Shown: positions 61,214 through 64,000 of the stretch, one piece after another
Layout: each line of letters begins with the position of its first letter
Position numbering within the stretch: position 1 is the stretch's first letter
Assembly (NCBI GenBank): GCA_023105745.1
Contig: JALGQZ010000004.1
Location: 63,957,112 to 64,021,111, forward strand
Length of the DNA stretch: 64,000 bases
Direction of reading: 5' to 3'
DNA from: Austropuccinia psidii
Taxonomy: Eukaryota > Basidiomycota > Pucciniomycetes > Pucciniales > Sphaerophragmiaceae
Program-made: the position numbers and the translations under genes
Notes under the pieces: generated by a model
Told to the model about the DNA's origin: nothing
Databases searched by the model: none
What the model saw: the letters and a program-made list of their open reading frames with translations, nothing else

Positions 61214-62922
61214 TAAAATTATTTCAATTAATAATTATCTTTTTCAATAATAATTATAATTAATTTTTTAAGAAAGCTACAGAGCTTGGAGAAAAACTTT
61301 GATAATTTAAAAAAACACTCACTAATACTCTAAAAATGCCTTGAAAACAGTTGGAAGTGTGATTTGATGGATTATTTGTGGATTTAAAGGATCAATAATA
61401 GATTTATAGCAGTAATAAAACAATTGATAGTTAAATAATATAGGAAATAGCTTTATTCTTTTACTTGAAGTACTTCTTACTTATTTGGAAAGATGAAAAA
61501 ACTCAAGGAAGGTTTTAAATAATACTTAATTCTTGGTATTAATGATAAATCTGAATGATATAATGGTTATTGAAAAAAACAGAAAGAGTAGGCCTCTTTT
61601 GAGCTTAAAAAAGCTAATGGAGGCATTCCATTGATAAAAAAAAAAGTGAGCTAAAAACTATTAACCTTGATTGATTTGATGATTTAATTACTTGTAGTCA
61701 TGTAAGATTATAATAATTACTTAATTAAGTCATTTTACATGACTACCTACCCATTTATGGTTAAGAAATAAAGGAGTAGAAACTTTAAATATTCTTTTCT
61801 TTCCAAAGAAAATTTCTTCAACATTTATCAATGTTATTAGAAATTTCATCCCAGGTTGTATTTTCTGTGAATATTTGAAGATTCAGTGCTTCATGTGAAA
61901 TAATCAAAAATTGACTGTAAGTAAAACTTTAATTTTGATTTATGAAGTCATAATTATTTTTTGCTTGAGTTTTGGTGATTCCTTTCTCAATTGGTATAGA
62001 AATTTCAATAAGAATTAATCAATAATATTATCTTTAATGAATTTTTGAGGTTTTTATCTCATTTTTATGTAGAAAGAAAATAGCATGGCAACAGCTAGTC
62101 TCCATGAGGTAATTTCATGGATAATAGTACCAAAATGGCTTTGATTACTATTTTTGGGTTTGTCCATGGAAGATAATTAATAATGGGGATGGTTACAGGA
62201 GTCAGTGTAGCTCATTACCCCCTTGTAACATCAGAATAGCAGCTTATTTGCTATTTTCTCATGCTTTAATGGGATTTTAACTTAGTAACCAGGTTTGCAA
62301 AAGGCTCTAGTAGACCACTTGAGGCAATATAAGACATAAGTAAAGGTTTTGGAGCTGTCCATTCCTCAGAGGTCTCAAAAGCTGGATACCCTGGATGTCT
62401 TCAATGTCTTTTGTCCCCCTTAGCTATTTTCACATCAAAAATAATAATTAAGGCTCAAAGACTGATATCTATTATGGGTGTATCAAGACTGTATTTGATG
62501 ATAAAGTAATTTTAGGTTCCAAAAATATGAATTAAATTATTATTAGTGTATACGTGACATGAAATTTCTGACATTTCCATTACTTTGGAATGAAATTGAG
62601 AAAAACATAACATTTTGTGATTCTTTTATGTGGTATTGATAATGTGGTATTAAATTATTTTCCATATCAAAATCTCATAGAGTTAATTTAAGGCTATTCA
62701 ACCTATAGAGTGATCCTAGATGAGTTTTTATTTAGAATCTAGATAAAGCCTTGCATCCATGGATTTACTTACAAACAAAGAAATTATTCATTTTTTCTCA
62801 AATAAAAGTGACAAATTTTGGGTATATGCATGAATTATGGTTTGGGCATAGTCCAAAAGCTCTTTTAATATTAGTTGTGACTTGTTGAGGTATGTAAAAT
62901 ATAAATAAAGGCTAATAATTAT

Positions 62923-64000
62923 CATAATTTGTTTAGATAAATTCATTCAAGGAGAAATATCAGTAGTTTATTTCAATTGAAAAAAAGCTAGAAGATTAAT
63001 TAAATCTGAAGGTTTGAACTTGAACTAATAAGTTTTCTTTGAAAAAGAGGAGTTTATTTGAATCCAAAAAACCAAGCTAAGGGTTTGTTTAAGAAATTCA
63101 AGGATTTCATTTTCAAGCAAATCATGAAAAAATTAATTATCATTAGTTTTTGAATTTTTGGATTTAATTTTGTGACAATTGAAATTCAAAATGTGGTTTG
63201 TTTAAGTTTGATTTTTATTTTTGAAAACCTCAATCCTAAATTTTCACAAAGAATTAGATTTTAACAAAATACCTGGGGACTAACTCAAAATTTCATTAAA
63301 TTTAAGATTAAATAGGTGATATGTAGAAAACAAATACTGGAAGTTCTACTTTGATAATAAGGTCACAAATAGTTTCTCATTTTGATACTGGACTTGGTAG
63401 TTTTGAAAGCACCTATTGTATATATTTTTCTATTTTTTTAAAAAATTATCATTTCTGAAATTTATCAATTAATTGATTAATGCTAAAAAGAATATTCTTT
63501 CCTTTTTGGAAAAATAAAAAAAAGGATAAAAATTAATTAAAAAAGCAATTCAATTGAAGCAAAAAGAAACTGTTAAAATTTGAAAAATAATTTTCTGTAA
63601 GAAAAATACAAAAAACTTAATTAAATTAAAAAAATGTAAACATGTTTTAGCAACTTATTTATTTATAATTTACCTCTTAATGAATAAGTTATCTATGTTT
63701 TCTTGATTAATTGAGTTCATTTGTAAGAATACACAAGATTTTGGTAAATTAACATAAGTAAATTTATGCATTATTGCTTAAAATTTCTAGTTTTTTTACA
63801 TTATTTTAGGATTGTTTTTTTAACCCCTTTTGAGGCTCTTCTTATTCAAATTGTTTTTGAGATTTTTGTTTGTAAAAAAAGAACAAAATTATCTATTTCT
63901 GAGGAAAATGGGAAATTAAAAAGTCAAAAGGTCAAAATTGTACTCTGTTTTTGTCAAAAAGCCAAAGTGGACAAATTTGGCTAGGTATTTACTTGAAAAA
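62923..64000. other. AT-rich right flank
   Basis: No recognisable gene. The 72-codon frame at 63766-63984 has no domain and could be chance. Confidence 0.5.

Larger units (their letters stand above)
56560..62917 (-). mobile_element. Solo chromovirus LTR (element B type), split by M4
   Basis: The left part (56560-56796) and right part (61214 or 61222 to 62917) align in order with the element B LTRs, from tgtaagatttg to ggctaata. With M4 and its duplication removed the length is about 1.93 kb, matching the 1.86-1.92 kb LTRs of B. Flanks cttat (56555-56559) and attat (62918-62922) agree at 4 of 5 positions, a worn target duplication. No internal retroelement sequence is present, so it is a solo LTR left by recombination. 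It is clearly more diverged than the two B LTRs are from each other. Confidence 0.85.

Overview
The window is a strongly AT-rich stretch of nuclear DNA from a fungus. The evidence is short GT-AG introns of about 65-92 nt, chromodomain Ty3/gypsy retrotransposons, Mutator-like (MULE) and PIF/Harbinger-type DNA transposons, and a TET/JBP-like dioxygenase relic. This mix fits a basidiomycete, most likely a rust fungus (Pucciniales); that placement is inference and no species is claimed. No rRNA, tRNA, CRISPR array or bacterial-style operon was seen.

Most of the window is nested transposons. From left to right: (1) a frameshifted TET/JBP-type 2-oxoglutarate dioxygenase pseudogene (85-1355). (2) A PIF/Harbinger transposase gene split in two (1538-1886 and 12514-13377, minus strand) by a complete but dead chromovirus, element A (1887-12508), with its LTRs, primer site, polypurine tract and gag-pol all visible. 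(3) MULE M1 (14721-19633), itself broken by a 588-bp solo LTR with a perfect 5-bp duplication. (4) M2 (20143-21840), a non-autonomous relative of M1 filled with a palindromic TGCCAT/ATGGCA array. (5) An AT-rich homopolymer desert (about 21.9-23.7 kb). (6) The only apparently intact host gene, a two-exon, 406-residue disordered protein with a KEN box (24933-26238, minus), with several kilobases of ACAGTAC-rich upstream DNA. (7) A badly decayed MULE, M3 (31652-35949). (8) A second Harbinger relic (about 38820-39675). (9) A second chromovirus, element B (42317-52644), with a perfect 5-bp target duplication. (10) A decayed minus-strand gene of unknown function (53708-55007). (11) A Harbinger-type terminus (55486 onward). 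(12) A third, solo chromovirus LTR (56560-62917) split by M4 (56797-61213), the best-preserved MULE.

The most interesting system is the MULE family. One spliced ORF joins an N-terminal Cys/His DNA-binding region, a MULE DDE transposase, two AT-hooks, a CCHC zinc knuckle and a C-terminal OTU-type cysteine protease with its D-G-N-C and His motifs. The element ends are dense arrays of a 15-bp motif in alternating orientation. Three coding copies and one non-coding derivative let function and decay be compared: M1 and M3 have both lost the second catalytic Asp, and M4 keeps it.

The two chromoviruses share a second oddity. A conserved, apparently intron-containing leader reading frame lies upstream of gag in a different register and stops at the same place in both elements. 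Gag-pol itself continues in one register in A despite ten in-frame stop codons.
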